Source: Astrocystis sublimbata (lineage: Eukaryota > Ascomycota > Sordariomycetes > Xylariales > Xylariaceae). Taken from it: 64,000 bases of DNA. Below the pieces are notes generated by a model. That model was given only the letters and a program-made list of their open reading frames with translations. It was not told the DNA's origin and did not search any database. The stretch is taken from positions 186,001 through 250,000 of the forward strand of contig JAJNNY010000024.1 of the NCBI GenBank assembly GCA_022453515.1, read 5' to 3'. The position numbers and the translations under genes were made by a program. Shown piece by piece: positions 24,352-36,431 of this stretch; the stretch's first letter is position 1; every line of letters begins with the position of its first letter.

Positions 24352-24604
24352 TGTGAGTGAATTCCTCTAAGATCATGTTGGCGCGTTTAAATTGTACACA
24401 GGCTCAGGTACTTGGTAGGTAGGCATTTGGGTTCAATTGTTATACCAATCTGGCAATGCGCTCCAGTGAGGGTCCGTCATTGATTCAAGTTCAAGTTTCA
24501 ACATCCTCGGTTAACGCAGGAGGGCGGCTCTCACAGTAGGACTATACAGACTAGAGTCTAGTGGGAATAATATCTCGAACTTCCCCTTTCCGTATCTTAG
24601 CACA
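24352..24604. other. Spacer between the GT61 relic and the NLR gene 3' end
   Basis: No ORF. Six-frame reading shows no further glycosyltransferase motifs, which is why the relic is called truncated. Confidence 0.4.
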
Positions 24605-27600
24605 CTAATATACCTTGAAGAGCCATTCCGGAAACCTGACTTCAACCGTTGCTTCAAGTTGAGTTCCATCTGCAGATGCGTCGTTCACCACTCTTTCCAT
24701 CACATGCCGTGCCTCCTTTAGGATGCCTATGAAAGGGTGCCCATCTTTTGCTGTATTCTCCATTCCCCGAATCGTCTCGTTACATATGTCTATACTCTTC
24801 CGAAGTTTTCCTTGTCGCTCATAACACCTTGCTAGCTCAACCATCGACACTATCCTATCTGGATGGAAGTCGTGGCTTCGTGATGACATGTCTCTTTGGT
24901 CGTGTATCAGATTTGTCAGTATTTTTTCGGCTTCATTGTAACGTTCTTGCTGATTCAGCACTATAACCGCTGGAGTCAGTAATTGCCTTTTATAGTAAAA
25001 GAACTGTTTGTAAAACGGATGTTTACAGGTGCCTCGGGGATATAGATACCTATTACGGCAATATATGCTCCCGAGACTTGCTAGAAGGGAGGATGAATGA
25101 CTTTAGGGGTCCCATACTGGTAGCAAGGATTTGCTTCCCGAAGAGAACGCCGATATGGCTGGCGCTCACAGGTTTGTTGCGCTCTACAATAGCAAGACAT
25201 CCTGTGAGCACCCTTTCTGCTTGCTCATAATGTCCTTGAGCTCCAAGAACTATAGCCATATTGCCCAATGCCATCAGAGTCCAAGGCGCTTCCTTGCCCA
25301 TTTTTGCCTTCCTTGTTGCAACGACCTCTCTCATAAGTTGTAGCGCAGGGCTCAACAGATCTTGGTCGTCCATAAGGCAAGAGGCACGAGCGAGATTCTC
25401 TTTGGCGTAGGTCGCGAGGAGATGTTCATTTCCCAGGAGTTCTCTCATCCCTTTGACGGCCTCGGAAAGAAGCTCAAAAGCCTCGAGTTTATCTTCTTTT
25501 CTGTAGAACTTCATGACTGTGTTTCCGAGATTGTTCATTGCCTCTAGAGTATCGACATGATTCGTACCCAAGGCTTTTTTCAGGCCACCCACAACTTCAA
25601 CCTGCAGCTTTCTAGCAGCATTGTACCGGCCCTGCTGCCACAATGTGACGCTAAGCTTGTGCAATGCCCTCAATGTGTCGGGGTGCTCGCGACCGAGATA
25701 CTCTTCACATGTTGTCGCGATATTCTGTTGGAGATCGAGCGCTTCGTCAACCTTTCCCTGCTCCCAATACACGGCAGCAAGTGCTGTCTGGGCAGCTCTG
25801 GTACGTGGGCTCCCCAAGCCCAGAGTTGAGGTAAGAGAGGCGACCACTTCGGCGAACAGCTGCTGGGCTTTTCGAAAATCCCCACATTGCGCATAAACGA
25901 GACCAAACTTTGCAGACATCCGCACACGATGCGCATTGACAGGGTATACCTTCATCAACCGAGGAAGCCGAGACTTATGAGATCTCAGGTCGACCTTGGT
26001 ATTAATTTCCGCACGACATGTCTGTATATGGTCAATATGTGGAAAGAGACTAGCATGGTGCAGCTCATCCTCTGTTCCTGTTAAAGGGGGCAGAAGTATC
26101 GATGACGCTATTGTCTGACTGGCAATATCGGCCCAGAGGGCTTGGTATCCAAGTTTCATGCGAGGACGATCTCTCGCCCACTTGTGTACGACCGGGTCTT
26201 ATGGATACAATTCTTCGTTAGTAATTAGTTAACCTTGAGGGTCGTGACTTCAGCGCATGTGTACTGCATACGGTGAATGCAAGTGGAAACGCGACATGTA
26301 CAAGGTATTATGCTCTCCAGAGCTGCTCAAATGAAATGTTGCTTACGCATCGTATAGGTCTCCCTATTCTCATTGTAATAGATGAGCGACAATTTCTCCA
26401 ATTCCCTCAGTGCACCACGAATGCGATCCTCTCTCGAGGCTAGGCCCAACATTTGTCGACCATCACGGAGTACCGATGGTAAGGGGGGAGGCATGTTTGC
26501 CCCCACGACGTATGTGAAAATAGGTTCAAGTATTTGTCGTACTTTTTCGCCTAAGATTGACTGTTTCTGAGGAGACCTTGACCCTTCCACCGTGGCGACA
26601 GTCTTCTCGGACTCGGCTTCCAGCTGAATATTCCGTAGCGCTTTCGTTAAGATCTTGGGTGACAGGTCATCTCGATATAGAAAGGCAAAGACGTGAAGTA
26701 ATTCAATTGCGTCAGCAGCCTCGGTTCGGTCCTGCTTTTGTTCGAGGCGCTGATAACAGATCTCAAAAGTTGTCCAGATCGCTGCTTCCTGGCTTGTAGC
26801 ATGCTGTACCTTTTCGTTGTCACGGAGGCTCTCCCAGTACCGTTTATACCATCCAAGATAATCATGCAAGCTACATAGCCTGTCTCTGATTGCAGCCCCG
26901 GCATGTACTATGGCCAGAGCGAGGTGGCCAAGTACTTCTGTGATGTTCAACGCCAAACTCTCCCACAATGGCGCCCATGGCCTGGGGAGAGACGAGGCTT
27001 TCAACAGTAAACTGGATGCCTCATCAAAACGAAGACCGCTAAAATCATAATACGCAGGCTCGACATTTCCCAGGACTCTTATTGCCCGGTTTCTTGTTGT
27101 GATCAGAATATGACCACCGATACCTTTTGGGAAATAATTCTCAACTTCAACGTCGTTGTCGTCGGCGTTATCGAACAGGAGCAACCACTGCTCCTTAACC
27201 GTAGAAAGCCAGTCTAGAGCGGCGTCGGCATTGGGGTGTCTCCCTGCGAGCTTGGCTATGTCACCAAGACTTTTCTTGATGCTTTTTACCGAGCTTCCAT
27301 CGATGGAGAATACTCCCCAGAATCTGATGACATAGTGTTGGTGAGCCCATTAGATATAGTTCAAAGTAAAAATTGTACTTACCTTTCTCGGTTGTCTTCC
27401 GCGAACTTGCAGCAGAATTGTGTCTTTCCAGACCCGCCAAGGCCGTAGACAACAAACCGCCTCTGCATCTGGTTTCGTAATGGCTCAGGTGATTGAATGA
27501 AACCATGCCTGAGTTCTTGCAGAAGTTTCTCTCTCCCTGTGAAGATGCTACTCACTGCTTGGGGGGTCTTGAAGTATTTGTTCGTTGTGGGTGGCGCTAT

Positions 27601-28367
27601 TAACTTAGTAGCATTGGAAATTGTTGTCTCTAGGTCTCTCAGGGCCGACAAAGCTTCCTTGTCATACCTGGCATCACCTGTCGAGCTGGGAAACTCGCCA
27701 AAGCCGGAGATGTGTGACTGTATTATCCCTAGCTGAGCTGCGAGGTTTTCGAACGACTTCACTGTGTTGTCTTTTGACCTTTGCTCTTCTTCCCTGAAGC
27801 AGGAGAGCTTGACGTCAGTCAACTTATAGTGCCTTACAAGCCTTAGGGAAGTCGAGGCGCTACATACCGATTGATGATAGCTAGAACAAGTTGCATTGAA
27901 CTATGATATAAAGAGAGCTCACTTCGACATTGTTGTAGGTCTTGCTTTTTGGATCGCTTCCTATGAGCCTTTACCAGTTTATCGGCATGTTTCGGCAGGC
28001 CTTGAGGAGGTGGTTGAGATATGTCTATCAAAATATCGTATATTCTCTGGACGATGAGACGGCAGTGACTGATTATTTGAGCTATGTCTTGCCACAGACC
28101 TTGCCACAGACCTTGCGTAGCATCGGGGGACCGGCCCCCGCTCCTTTTCTCTGAATGCTGCCTTTGTGACCTCGAAAAGCTTCTATCGTACGAAGCGTTA
28201 ACAATGTTGCAGACTCCCTCGAGCATGCGTGCTTCTTCTATCAAGGAGTCGAGTTCGCCTTCAATGGTGCCGCTGCTTCTTTTCAGTTCTCTAGCATATT
28301 TCACTAGCCGCACAGTTATGTCTAATAGGCCGGCTGTAGCGGAGACTACAGAGTAAATATCTGCCAT
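24605..28367 (-). CDS. NLR-type STAND receptor: HeLo-like N-terminus, NB-ARC, TPR repeats
   Basis: Five exons: 28367-27868, 27793-27383, 27323-26347, 26197-25118 and 24960-24605, 1107 aa. Residues 1-165 (MADIYSVVSATAGLLDITVR...) resemble the HeLo-like N-terminal domain of fungal STAND proteins. The NB-ARC core shows P-loop GLGGSGKT at 284-291, Walker B LLLFDNADD near 350, the sensor HILITTRNRA, GHLALAIVHAGAAI in place of GLPLA, and VHPVVHKWARDR near 630, the fungal equivalent of the MHD region. From about 680 to the end come kinesin-light-chain-like TPRs (for example LGREHPDTLRALHKLSVTLW). Such proteins sense non-self or pathogens and can trigger regulated cell death in fungi (family knowledge). 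All four introns have consensus sites, and the frame is intact with no sign of decay. The last intron is an introner-like copy. Confidence 0.9.
24961..25117 (-). mobile_element. Introner-like element, copy 3 (last NLR intron, 157 nt)
   Basis: Read on the minus strand it starts GTATGGGACCCCT and ends CAGCGGTTATAG. It shares ordered blocks with the two P450 introns at 29565-29722 and 29787-29925: GTCATTNATNCYCCC, GCAAGTCTCGGGAGCATA, CCCCGAGGCACCT, and TAAAAGGCAATTACTGACTC just before the acceptor. It sits in phase 1 between TPR-coding exons. Removing it joins ILAT to MLNQQERYNEAEKIL, a natural TPR helix, so it behaves as a functional intron. Confidence 0.8.
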
Positions 28368-29298
28368 TGTGTCATCAAGATGACAATAGTGACAATGGCA
28401 CCACAGCTGTTCAGCAGAAGCAGAGGCACATAAGTAACGCCCAAAGGTTCGAGAATCTATGTTGTATGATTCAGAGTAAAACAAACAAAATTGTGCGAAT
28501 ATCTGGGCATTTCGGCACGCCGCACTGATGTGTTGGTGATGGAGTAAGGCTCAATTAATCTGGAGTCTAGACAGCGGATCCCGGAAGGAAAAGGAAACTG
28601 GAAATCAGATTACTGCTGCCGACCGTCTTTCATTTTACCTGCAGTATCACTAACTAGGCCAGAGTTGGTGCTGAATCCTGATGGCTTACATGTATGCAGC
28701 CATCAATATGGCTAGGAAACATGCTGGCATGATACTGTATCATGTATGCCGCCGAAATGCCAAGTCGCACTAGGTGAGGAAATATAGCCAATTAAACTCG
28801 GCATTTTCATCCTGATATACTTTTGCATGTCAGAGGCGGCTGTGAATGACAGCAGCTACGGGGTGGTAGTCGGTGTACCTACCAGCTGATGGGGATCTTC
28901 ACTCCCAAAGTCTATCCCTCTGTCAGCACAGTTCGCAAGGGTTTTGAGAAGGATGGTGCAGTGAATGCATTAGCCCCACAGACAGAGCAAATCACATATC
29001 TCCTCATTCGTGGGCGCATTCGAGGGTGGTTACACCTCCTGATGCAAGCAAGGGTCAGAATGGCATTCACAATGTTTGCACCTGAACAAGGGAATCAAAG
29101 GGATATCGACAGTGTTTTCTACTTGGTAGGCAATGCATTAAAGTGTCGGCAATTTGACTCCTGCACCCCATGTTCCAACTTATAAGCCCTCTCTTCTCGC
29201 CTTTCCCTTCTCAGGACCGGGTAATTTGTTAACGGTAGACTGCATCAATACCAGCATCCAATATCATCTACTCAACACTAATTGTGCACTGGACAATC
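28368..29298. other. Divergent promoter region between the NLR and P450 genes
   Basis: About 930 bases separate the start codons of two genes transcribed away from each other. No credible ORF (the frame 28889-29185 has random composition). Shared regulation is possible but not shown. Confidence 0.45.
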
Positions 29299-31298
29299 AT
29301 GGCAATACTGCAGTTAGCTAGTATTGCCTCGCTTGTGGTGGGCGCTTTCTGGCTGTATCAGAATGTCTGGCTCTTTGTACGTATACCTCAGGACACGCAT
29401 GCACTCACACACTAATGAATAATTGCCTTAGCCATCGCGCCACAACCATGGCGAAGCAAGGGGTTGCGGGCGGATCCATTTACTCGCATCATCATGGAAG
29501 CTTCCCTTTGGTATTGATAAGTTGTTCAAATCACTTGAAGCGGAGAGGGATCGACGACTCCCCTGTATGCAACTCCTGGAGTCATTTATTCCCCCTTATG
29601 GCAAGTCTCGGGAGCATAAATTGCTCTAACAGGCCTCTTTACTCCCGGGACACCTACAAACCACTGTTTCATAAGCGATTTATTCTACCATAAAAGGCAA
29701 TTACTGACTCCGGCGGTTGCAGTGCTTTCACTTGAAGATCATGAGCGCTATGGCGACACATATGGGCAATACTCTGGCGGGATGTTGTATGTGTTCCCTG
29801 GCGTCATTTATACCCCCACCTGGCAAGTCTCGGAGGCATAAATTACCCCCCACCAGGTTTCTATGCCCCCGAGACACCTGCGAGCCCCAGTTCTATGAGC
29901 AATTACTGACTTCTGCCGGTTGAAGTACTATTCTGACTAGAGATCCTCGCAATATTGCATCGCTCTTATCTGGACAATCCTCCAAGTTTGACTATGGCAA
30001 TCTTCGACGAATCTGCTTCGGATGCTTACTCGGGGAAGGTATTTTCACTGAGAATGGTCAAGAGTGGAAGAGATCAAGAAAACTGCTAGCCTCAGAGCTA
30101 CAGAAACCCAAGTTCCCGCCTTTGAGTATCATCGAGTCTCACTTCCAAGACATGTTGCGGGCAGTTGCGCCCCCGGGCGAAACACCGTCGCTTAAAGATG
30201 TGCGATCCATCTTTTACAATTATACTCTCGATACAGGGACAGAGCTGTTTCTTGGCGTCTCTACAAATCTCCTTGCTTTGCCCTCGTCAGTCGACAATGA
30301 AGGCAAACGTTTTTCGCTAGCATTCAACAAAGCACTACGATGGCTTGCAACCAGGGAGCGATTCAAGACATTCGCGTGGCTTGTTACAGGACCGGAACTA
30401 TGGTCACTATGCAGCACTGCTCGTGACTCGTTGGAAAACATGATCATCGAGGCTCAAAGGCGAGAGATGGGGTCTACGGCTACACCATTCACTGATTTCC
30501 TCGGGCGGACAACCGATATAGGAAAGGCTAGGGATGAGCTTATGAGTCTCTTATTTGCGGCTCGCGATTCAAGTGCAAGCCTACTATGTTGGATTGTTTA
30601 TGCATTGGCCCGGGAACCTGAAGTATTTGCAAGGCTCGAAGAGGAGGTCCTATCAATCGTCGGCGACGACTCCAAGGTTCCACCAACCGACTCTGACTTG
30701 ACGAGAATGCAGTATCTGGATGATGTCGTGAACGAATGTCTTCGTCTTTTTCCTGCAGTCCCAATTAATGGTCGAATCTGCAACACCACAACAACCTTAC
30801 CTGCTGGTGGAGGTAGATCTGGTGAAGAACCAATCTTAGTACCAAAAGGGGCGCTGGTATGCTTCTCAACATTCGGCTGTCAACGATCAACAAAGTACTA
30901 CGGGGCAGATGCGATGGAGTTCCGACCAGAGAGATGGCGCGAGGTTGACGTGAAGACTAGAACACGCGACTATACATTCCATCCTTTCATTGGCGGACCG
31001 CGGAAGTGCCTAGGAGGTGAGCCAACTGTTCTGTTCAGTAATGACTACTACTCCCAAGTCCTTTCTCTAGGGTCTCGGCCTTTTGCAGAAGCGAATGCTA
31101 ACTGAGTTTCGCATAGAGGATTTTGCCTTGAAGCTAATAAAATACACGGTCTGCCGTCTGGTTCAATGTTTCGGCGCGATCCGAGTCGACAATTTCGATT
31201 CTCAAGATACATCTTACTGGCAGGAAAAGATCAAATATCAGATTGGACTGACGATGTCCCCTGATGATGGTGTTCATGTTGAACTCACTCGTAGGTGA
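29299..31298 (+). CDS. Cytochrome P450, CYP52-like (alkane/fatty-acid hydroxylase type)
   Basis: Exons 29299-29376, 29432-29564, 29723-29786, 29926-31016 and 31117-31298, 515 aa. An N-terminal membrane anchor is visible at 5-26 (QLASIASLVVGAFWLYQNVW). Exons 2-4 give the typical CYP52-like N-terminal half (PFGIDKLFK, RYGDTYGQYSGGM, LLGEGIFTENGQEWKRSRKL). The I helix is AARDSSASLL near 303-312 (Ser where Thr is usual), ExxR is ECLR at 362-365, and the haem loop PFIGGPRKCLG has Cys near 453. The last exon adds EDFALKLIKYTVCRLVQCF, the expected L helix. It is an ER-bound monooxygenase; CYP52-type enzymes often omega-hydroxylate alkanes or fatty acids, but the substrate here is inference only. Introns 2 and 3 are copies of one element. 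Confidence 0.92.
29565..29722 (+). mobile_element. Introner-like element, copy 1 (P450 intron 2, 158 nt)
   Basis: Begins GTATGCAACTCCT and ends CGGCGGTTGCAG. Inside are GTCATTTATTCCCCC, GCAAGTCTCGGGAGCATA, CTCCCGGGACACCT and TAAAAGGCAATTACTGACTC. Phase 1. Removing it joins exon 2 (RRLP) to exon 3 (LSLEDHERYGDTYG), the expected P450 reading. The ends of the shared sequence coincide with the splice sites, unlike a transposon that has landed inside an older intron. Confidence 0.82.
29787..29925 (+). mobile_element. Introner-like element, copy 2 (P450 intron 3, 139 nt)
   Basis: Begins GTATGTGTTCCCT and ends GCCGGTTGAAG. Shares GTCATTTATACCCCC, GCAAGTCTCGGAGGCATA, CCCCCGAGACACCT and GCAATTACTGAC with copies 1 and 3, but lacks about 20 bases before the branch region. 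An inverted repeat of 14 bases (29827-29840 against 29862-29875, one mismatch) would fold a stem. Phase 2; removal joins GGM to FTILTRDPRNIASLL, the normal P450 continuation. Confidence 0.82.
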
Positions 31299-32327
31299 TT
31301 AAGTGTTACCACCTTGCTCCAAGATGGCCATTGAGACAGGCCCCGTATCTGGGGCCAGGATTTCTTCCTGCTAAGCGTCTCCAAGTATCACATGACTGCG
31401 ATACCAGCGTTGTTTATAAGTTGTAAATAAGCAAAAGAATAGCGTTGATCCACTATCTCGTCGCTTTCTGTTGTAAAGGCGGTATGGGGACTTCGATTCC
31501 GGATGCTAAGTGACAACTCCAGCCTCGGAGGCTTCCATACGAACACTTCACCATATATAAATTTGTAATTCAGAGTAAAGATATACATTTGAATCTCAAG
31601 GCATGTGTGACGGTACCATATATAAGTAACTATAAGTAGTCAACCTCCTCCGAGTTGATAACGTTCTATCTTTTGATAGTGTAGTAGTTTAAAGGTGCAG
31701 ACCTGAGCGAACAATACAGTATGTAGTTATAGTAATCATTTGCACTTGCTCGACACAATGTAGATCCATAGTTGCCGTTGCGCTAAGTAACAGAAGCAAA
31801 TTAATAAGTGTGCCAACTGAAGCTTTGGAACAATTGATATATTAAAGAACGGCTGAATGACCTCGTAGTCAGCCTACAGTTCTACTGCTTCTCCATCGGC
31901 GATTAGAGAATCACAGATTCTTGAACATATGCCCAAATGGAGTGAGTATAACAAGACGTAGTAACAAGAGCGTAATCTATTCATGCATTAATAGCTTACT
32001 CTGTCATACATACTTCAAGTGGAACGCTTGATCAGAGAGCAGTATATGCCGACTCGGGTATTTCTACTAATACCTGCCCAATACAGCCATGACAGTGCTA
32101 CAGTATTCACTCTCGTAGCGCCTAATTATTGTTTCGCTACAGAGCATCCTAAGTTTGTTCAGATCCCCTTGTATCTAGAACCGAACAAGATAGACACTAT
32201 ACCGTGTTGATATCAATGGTTGTAGGAATTCCAAGTCGCATACATGTAATGCTTGCTAACCCATGGCAAGAAGTGCGCCAAAACTGCAGCCGCTCTTTAT
32301 TATTGTAGATGCCGACCCTCACGAGTC
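31299..32327. other. AT-rich spacer, possibly decayed repeat DNA
   Basis: Downstream of the P450. Many TA-rich words and no frame of note. Composition is lower in GC than the surrounding genes, compatible with mutated repeat DNA, but no element can be named. Confidence 0.4.
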
Positions 32328-32570
32328 TTACTGTCTGGCGTATGTGTAGTCAAAACTATTGTGGGTAAACTTTGTGCAAGTGTCGAGATCCCTGAAGATC
32401 AGTAGGACGTCGGGTTGGAGCGAGTGAAGATCACCAACCCAAGCATGCGACTCGTAGATCGGATTTTCGATCTGAACAACAAGCTCGACAAGGTCTCCCA
32501 AGAGAGTAAATGGTACTCGCACTTGACAACATGCAAATGTACGAGGACTCAAGGCTGCTCGGCTGCACAT
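32328..32570 (-). other. Small open frame, possible gene relic
   Basis: Open frame of 80 residues from ATG at 32570 (MCSRAALSPRTFACCQVRVP) to a stop at 32328. The second part (LVELVVQIENPIYESHAWVG, LQPDVLLIFRDLDTCTKFTH) has more natural protein composition than nearby frames. I do not recognise it. It may be a fragment of a larger fungal protein, a small gene, or chance. Confidence 0.25.
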
Positions 32571-35015
32571 AGTCAACAAGAATTCGGCAACATCAGCGTT
32601 CGCCAGAGGAACCCGCCGGGCCCGCTTGTTGTTTCTTTACCCACCCGCAACATGTCATGTTATTGATAGTTTGCCAAGCTGAGCTTGGCCGCCGACAGAA
32701 GCAGGCGAAGGTCAATGGCGATGACGTACCTATAGGCCCAGCCACGTCCAGGACTGAGGGAGTTGAGGTCCTTGAACCAGACGCCCCCGAGCCACCTACA
32801 AAGCACACAATACCACCTAAGTACATAACTTATTACCTGAGTAAGTACAAGTAGATACTCGGATATCTCGCATTTGTGTGGTGGTTACCTAATGTTGTGG
32901 AGCGGCTTTCTGAGCCTCTGCACAGATCCCCCCAAAGAAACGGGGACACACGCGTTGTCCAGTCCGCCTCGCCCGTGCAACATAAGGGACAATACCTGCA
33001 TTTCCCCCAAGCCGCCGAGCGAGTCAAACCAAGGCCGAATGAGGTGCCGCGATATCTCTCGCATCGAAAGCTTGGCCGAAATGAATGTCTCTCGTCTTTC
33101 ATCCTACTTCTAAATTGCTTCCATTCTTATTTAGGCAGGTTATGTGCTTCGGTTTGCCAACCCGTACGCTGTCTTGCTTGAGTGCGTCCATTGTACGACC
33201 AGTAGGCAGCTTGGGCCGCTTTCCGTCAGCGTCTCAAGCACTTCGTTCGGTCCGCGAGTTGACAACTGTCGGACTGGCGGTATGTATGGCCTGTTGACGA
33301 ATAAGAGCTTGCGCGGTGCTGTTACCTAATGCGACCGGGCGAGCCCGTCTGGCCTCAACCTTCCGGAGGGAGTAAGGTTATCTACCTACTCGCTAGGTTG
33401 TAGGCCGAGTTTCCGTCTGTGGAAGCGATTGACATGGCAACCAGATGACGGTATCGGAGTGGACAACAGCTTCCACTCAACCACTCAACGAACTGGCTCA
33501 CCTAACTACCTGCATTTTATGGGGAGAGGAGAGGACCAAGAGGACCTCGCCGGCACTTGGCATGTCGTTAGCGTATTCCGTCCAGTATCTACTTATTATG
33601 TGTACGAGTACAGGAAGGAGATCGGAGCCCAGTAGTCAGTCGCATCGCCAGTATTCTAGATAAGTTCATGCCACAGAACATTCTCGGCCAATGGAATCCT
33701 CCACAGGCAGCTGGCGAGCTGGTAGACGACGCCAGCAAGCCTCGCTTTCAAGAAGCAATCAATCTCACGCGAGAGAGGCTGTTGTGCGAAAACAAGGATA
33801 TAGGGTGATATCTCTGATGAAACAGTGGCATCCGGCAGAGCACCACACCAAGCTTTTGCCATGTACACCATACCTAGGTAGGTAGTATGCGAATGCACTC
33901 CACTGGCAGGACACTGGCTCGACTGGCACTGGGAAGCTACCATTCGAGATTCGTGCCTTGATAGGGCTTGGCGACGGCCAGCAGGTCTCGGCAGGCCAGG
34001 TTGACACTGACCATCCTCTAGTTGGCCCGATCACAGGAACAGGGATCAGCAAACAACGTGCCGAGTTGCCTACTATTAGTCTGCCACTATGCATGTCAAG
34101 TGCCTGCCCCTGACCCCTGGCCCCTGGCGCGAGACGGGCATCGGCCTGGAGTATCGTCCTTCCCAACTGGGGGGAACTTCTACCCCAACTTCCCAACCCG
34201 CAGTCCGGCTTGTTCAGAAAACCTGAGCAAGATTCGGCCAGGATCGACGCCGTTGCGCTCGTCCTGTTCTCCCAAGTTGGCTTGCTTGGCCGCGCAGAAG
34301 CCGCTTGTTGCTGCCCACTGCAATCAAAAAGTCAAGGCTGATCATCTCTTGGCGTCAGCCGAGTGGCCCATCTCGAGATCTGTGAAGTCCTGGCGAGCCT
34401 GGCAACCTGGGGCTTTCGCTGCCGCCATTGGCGTGTGCAGTCATCCTAGCTAATCTCAGCTCACCTGATAAGAGATGCGAATGCTTCATAACTTTCACGC
34501 TCCATTTGCCAAAGAGGATTGACAGTGTCGACCTTGGTTTATGATCTGCAAGTGTTGCTTGTTGCCTTTTCGGAGACATGACCTGATCGGCCCGGATCTG
34601 CCTATGCAGCGTTTAAAGGCACGATCGAATAGGACGCGGCAATCCATCAACGCCATGCTTCGTTTGCCCACGCTAGCCTCAGATCGACATGAAATCACAT
34701 CCTTTAAGCTGGTATAGAAGGCATCACATTAATAGACAGGAACCGAGCAACTAAGAAAGTAGCAGGTATATGACTTTGAGCAGGATTGCGTGCTTACCTA
34801 GGTAGTCTTCCGTTCAACCCACAGACTTGACTGTGGGTCGCAGCCGTGAAAGCGTGAAAGCCCCTGGCGGGAATCCACATCCTCCGGCCTGTGATGCTAC
34901 CATGGGGTCTGCTAGATTCAGGAACGATCAGCGATAACCGAAGGTGAACAAGTTAACGAGGGATGCCGGATGCCATGATGTAGAAATATAGCTTCAAGCG
35001 AGAAGGTTGTTGGGC
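32571..35015. other. Gene-poor spacer upstream of the subtilase gene
   Basis: Contains TACCTAGGTA-type motifs near 33873 and 34797 and GC-rich patches, but no convincing coding frame on either strand. Confidence 0.45.
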
Positions 35016-35022
35016 TTATAAG
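35016..35022 (+). promoter_or_regulatory. TATA-like box of the subtilase gene
   Basis: TTATAAG about 130 bases before the start codon, followed by a pyrimidine-rich leader, a usual layout for a strongly expressed secreted fungal enzyme. Confidence 0.4.
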
Positions 35023-35149
35023 AAGACTGCGATTCCCGTCTTGAAGGGTTTCCCACTACCCAGTGCTGTCCTATCCCGCCCTATCCTGCCCTCTCCCATC
35101 TATATACCAAAACTTCCTCCTTGCCAATCCCAACCCTAATTCCATCAAC

Positions 35150-36431
<1,282 letters not shown>

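Noticed and set aside
31017..31116. P450 intron 4 as another introner copy
   Set aside because: Only a short GTCTCGG match; donor GTGAGC and other blocks are absent.
2792..31298. GMC oxidase, FAD monooxygenase and P450 as one biosynthetic cluster
   Set aside because: They are 8-25 kb apart with transporter, unknown and receptor genes between, and there is no backbone synthase in the window.
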